Below, one piece after another: positions 25,040 through 26,752 of a stretch of DNA of 26,752 bases (its first letter is position 1; each line of letters starts with the position of its first letter). The notes below the pieces were generated by a model that had not been told where the DNA came from, searched no databases, and saw nothing but the letters and a program-made list of their open reading frames with translations. The position numbers and the translations under genes were made by a program. Source of the stretch: JBGSYN01 sp041750975 (GTDB lineage Bacteria; Pseudomonadota; Alphaproteobacteria; Geminicoccales; Geminicoccaceae); contig JBGSYN010000197.1 in NCBI GenBank assembly GCA_041750975.1, forward strand, positions 1-26,752, written 5' to 3'.

Positions 25040-25960
25040 ATGGCCAGCGGATCGACACGGGTCGCCATCGCGGCACTGATCGGCAACTCAGCGATCGCTG
25101 TCACCAAATTCGTCGCCGCGACGATCACGGGCTCGTCGGCGATGTTCGCCGAAGGCGTGCATTCCGTGGTCGACACCGGCAACCAGGCGCTATTGCTCTT
25201 GGGTCTCAAGCGGGCCAGTCGGCCGGCGGATGCGCAGCATCCTTTCGGTTACGGCAAGGAGATCTATTTCTGGGCCTTCGTCGTGGCGATTCTGCTCTTC
25301 GCCCTCGGTGCCGGCATCTCGTTTTACGAAGGCATTGACAAGATTGCCGACCCGCATCCGATGAGTAGTGCCATCTGGAACTATGCGGTGCTGGGCTTGG
25401 CGATGGTGTTCGAAGCCGGAGCCTGGTGGGTGGCCTACAAGGAATTCAACAAGACGCGCGGTGATCTATCCATGCTTCGCGCCGTACGCCAGTCGAAAGA
25501 CCCGGCTTTGTTCACCGTTCTCTTCGAAGACACGGCGGCAATGCTGGGGCTGGTTGCGGCCTTGATCGGCGTCTACTGCGCGGACCAGTTGGGCATCCTT
25601 TGGGCGGATGGGGCAGCAACCTTGGCGATCGCCTTCATCCTCGCTGGTGCCGCGATTTTTCTCGCCATCGAGACCAAGGGGCTGCTCATCGGTGAAGCTG
25701 CCATTGGTAGTCTGGTCGAGGATGTGATCGGCCTTGCTGCCGACCAATCCTTTGTCAAAGGCATTAATGAGTGCCGGACGATGCATTTCGGGCCGCAGGA
25801 TGTGCTCTTGAACCTCAGCGTCGACGCGCGCGACGGCTTGCCCTCGGCGCAGATCGAGGCAGGCGTCTCGCGTTTGGAGACCGCCATCAAGAAGCGTCAT
25901 CCGGAAGTCGCCCGGATCTTCATCGAGATCCAGGCACCACGGACAGCCGCGACAGCCTGA
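25040..25960 (+). CDS. Cation diffusion facilitator family transporter
   Basis: A 306-residue inner-membrane metal/proton antiporter with about six helices and a cytoplasmic C-terminal domain (about 215-300, ending RHPEVARIFIEIQAP). TM2 carries the metal site HSVVD (His41, Asp45) in AMFAEGVHSVVDTGNQALLLLG, and the loop has HPFGYGKE, typical of the family. In TM5 the classical HxxxD is replaced by FEDTAAMLG (Glu163/Asp164), a variant I associate with one CDF subgroup, so the metal (Zn, Fe, Mn or Co) cannot be assigned. The ATG follows a GGAAGAGG about seven bases upstream. A perfect hairpin lies 26 bp after the stop. Confidence 0.92.
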   Translation: MASGSTRVAIAALIGNSAIAVTKFVAATITGSSAMFAEGVHSVVDTGNQALLLLGLKRASRPADAQHPFGYGKEIYFWAFVVAILLFALGAGISFYEGIDKIADPHPMSSAIWNYAVLGLAMVFEAGAWWVAYKEFNKTRGDLSMLRAVRQSKDPALFTVLFEDTAAMLGLVAALIGVYCADQLGILWADGAATLAIAFILAGAAIFLAIETKGLLIGEAAIGSLVEDVIGLAADQSFVKGINECRTMHFGPQDVLLNLSVDARDGLPSAQIEAGVSRLETAIKKRHPEVARIFIEIQAPRTAATA

Positions 25961-25985
25961 TGCCGGTCCGGCCGAGAGGTCAAGG

Positions 25986-26008
25986 GTGAGGATGGACGCC
26001 ATCCTCAC
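25986..26008 (+). terminator. Perfect 10-bp hairpin after the CDF gene
   Basis: GTGAGGATGG-acg-CCATCCTCAC, stem 25986-25995 with 25999-26008. It has no T-tract but is well placed for a 3' end of the transporter mRNA. Confidence 0.5.
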
Positions 26009-26042
26009 ACTCCTGCGGTCACTTCACTTGTCAAAAGAGCGA

Positions 26043-26061
26043 ATCGAGTACCGGTCTCGAT
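26043..26061. repeat. Inverted repeat in the gap before the last gene
   Basis: ATCGAG-taccggt-CTCGAT: a 6-bp perfect inverted repeat around the palindrome ACCGGT. It lies in the 228-bp gap 25961-26188, which also holds the CDF hairpin; the part from 26130 on is AT-richer and may be the promoter of the last gene. An operator is possible; nothing identifies the binding protein. Confidence 0.4.
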
Positions 26062-26188
26062 GGGCTTGATCCTAGCGGTGGAAGGTTAAGGAAGGATGAA
26101 GCGGCGACGGTTTGGGCAGCAGGGAAGATGTTGCATTTTTAGGACTAGTAACCTATGTTTGCAGCGACCCAATCATGTGAGTGTAATC

Positions 26189-26752
26189 ATGACCACTGAA
26201 GCCCTAGCCGAGCCCGGTCCCAAGAAACGAGGCCCCAACACCCCTGAAGGCAAGGCCCGGTCCTCGATGAACGCCCTGAAGCACGGACTCCGCGCGGAGA
26301 AGTTTCGGTTGCTGCCGGAGGAGACGGTCGAGGAGTTCGAGGCTTTTGCGGCGGAGATCAGGAAGGATTTAAAGCCCAGCTGTGCCATGGAGCGGCAGTT
26401 CGTCGAGGCTATCGTCATTGCGTTCTGGCGGGAGATGCGGGCGGATCGGATGGAGGCGGACGTCATGTCCGACATACCGCCCGCGAGCCCGGACCGGGTG
26501 CATGGCAGCAATCTGGTCAACAAGCCCGAGAACCGTGCCTCGCTTTCGACCATGCTGCGTTATCGCGGTCGGGTGTCGATGGACCTCAAACGCGCGCTCG
26601 CCGATCTTGCGACTTATCGGAAAGTGCCCGGTTCGGCGCCTGCGCAAGAGTGCACGAACGAATTTTCGCCTGCCGCGAAGCCCGCCAATGAAAATTGCAC
26701 AAACGATTTATCGCCGGCCGCTGCCAAGCCCGCCAACCAAAATTACACAAAC
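26189..26752 (+). CDS. Uncharacterised protein with GPNTPEGKAR/NALKHGL motif and C-terminal repeats, 3' truncated by window
   Basis: An open frame of 188 codons runs from ATG 26189 off the end of the window. The N-terminus is basic: PGPKKRGPNTPEGKARSSMN then ALKHGLRAEKF (residues 9-39). This block occurs in a bacterial family of unknown function that I recognise only by this motif. A helical, charged middle follows (about 42-145; FVEAIVIAFWREMRADRMEA; TMLRYRGRVSMDLKRALADL). From residue 155 the protein is repetitive: CTNEFSPAAKPANE, NCTNDLSPAAAKPANQ, NYTN and onward. There is no signal peptide or membrane helix. The ATG lacks a clear ribosome binding site. Arrangement and repeats hint at accessory DNA, but I do not assign a function. 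Confidence 0.75.
   Translation, partial: MTTEALAEPGPKKRGPNTPEGKARSSMNALKHGLRAEKFRLLPEETVEEFEAFAAEIRKDLKPSCAMERQFVEAIVIAFWREMRADRMEADVMSDIPPASPDRVHGSNLVNKPENRASLSTMLRYRGRVSMDLKRALADLATYRKVPGSAPAQECTNEFSPAAKPANENCTNDLSPAAAKPANQNYTN
26651..26752 (+). repeat. Degenerate tandem repeats (45-48 bp) at the window end
   Basis: Two full units of 15-16 codons encode (N)CTN(E/D)(F/L)SPAA(A)KPAN(E/Q), followed by the start of a third (NYTN) that is cut by the window edge. The DNA copies have diverged, so the protein pattern is probably under selection or the repeat is old. Confidence 0.8.

Overview
The window looks like chromosomal DNA from an alphaproteobacterium with high G+C content, probably in or near the Rhodospirillales. 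I infer this from gene order and protein signatures, not from a database search. The supporting points are the clusters fabD-fabG-acpP-fabF-mltG, rpsF-rpsR-DUF2232-rplI, lptD-surA-rsmA and pepA-holC-ndk, a PhaR regulator, an LdtR-like MarR regulator and an Asp-rich HemB. No rRNA, tRNA, CRISPR array or recognisable insertion sequence was seen.

Layout. 1-1122: the 3' part of coaBC, overlapping dut. 1169-2674: an Rrf2-type regulator and a cysteine synthase that share a promoter-proximal motif. 2807-4645: a DMT/EamA transporter and an alpha/beta hydrolase. 4642-5697 (-): hemB, divergent from a 3-hydroxyisobutyryl-CoA hydrolase-like gene (5751-6821). 7051-7503: the LdtR-like regulator. 7543-8316 (-): phaR. 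8475-10861 (-): rpsF, rpsR, a DUF2232 membrane protein gene and rplI. 11193-15703 (+): fatty acid synthesis genes and mltG. 15687-16481 (-): a short-chain dehydrogenase in the place where yicC is often found. 16515-17171 (+): gmk. 17134-21512 (-): lptD-surA-rsmA. 21702-24191 (+): pepA, holC and ndk. 24253-24978 (+): a broken two-gene cassette, a small unknown protein with an amber codon followed by a frameshifted PIN-domain gene. 25040-25960 (+): a cation diffusion facilitator. 26189-end (+): an uncharacterised protein with a GPNTPEGKAR...NALKHGL motif and C-terminal repeats, cut by the window edge.

Most of the window is core metabolism and envelope biogenesis: CoA and nucleotide hygiene (coaBC, dut, ndk, gmk), type II fatty acid synthesis, cell-wall termination (mltG), outer-membrane LPS and porin assembly (lptD, surA), and ribosomal proteins with a 16S methylase. 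Well-formed sigma-70-like promoters can be read in front of cysK, hemB, rpsF, fabD and pepA. The accessory material is at the right end (24.2-26.75 kb). The least described items are the decayed small-protein/PIN cassette, the NALKHGL-repeat protein, and the conserved TTGA(C)AGTCATGTC motif in front of both the Rrf2 gene and cysK.
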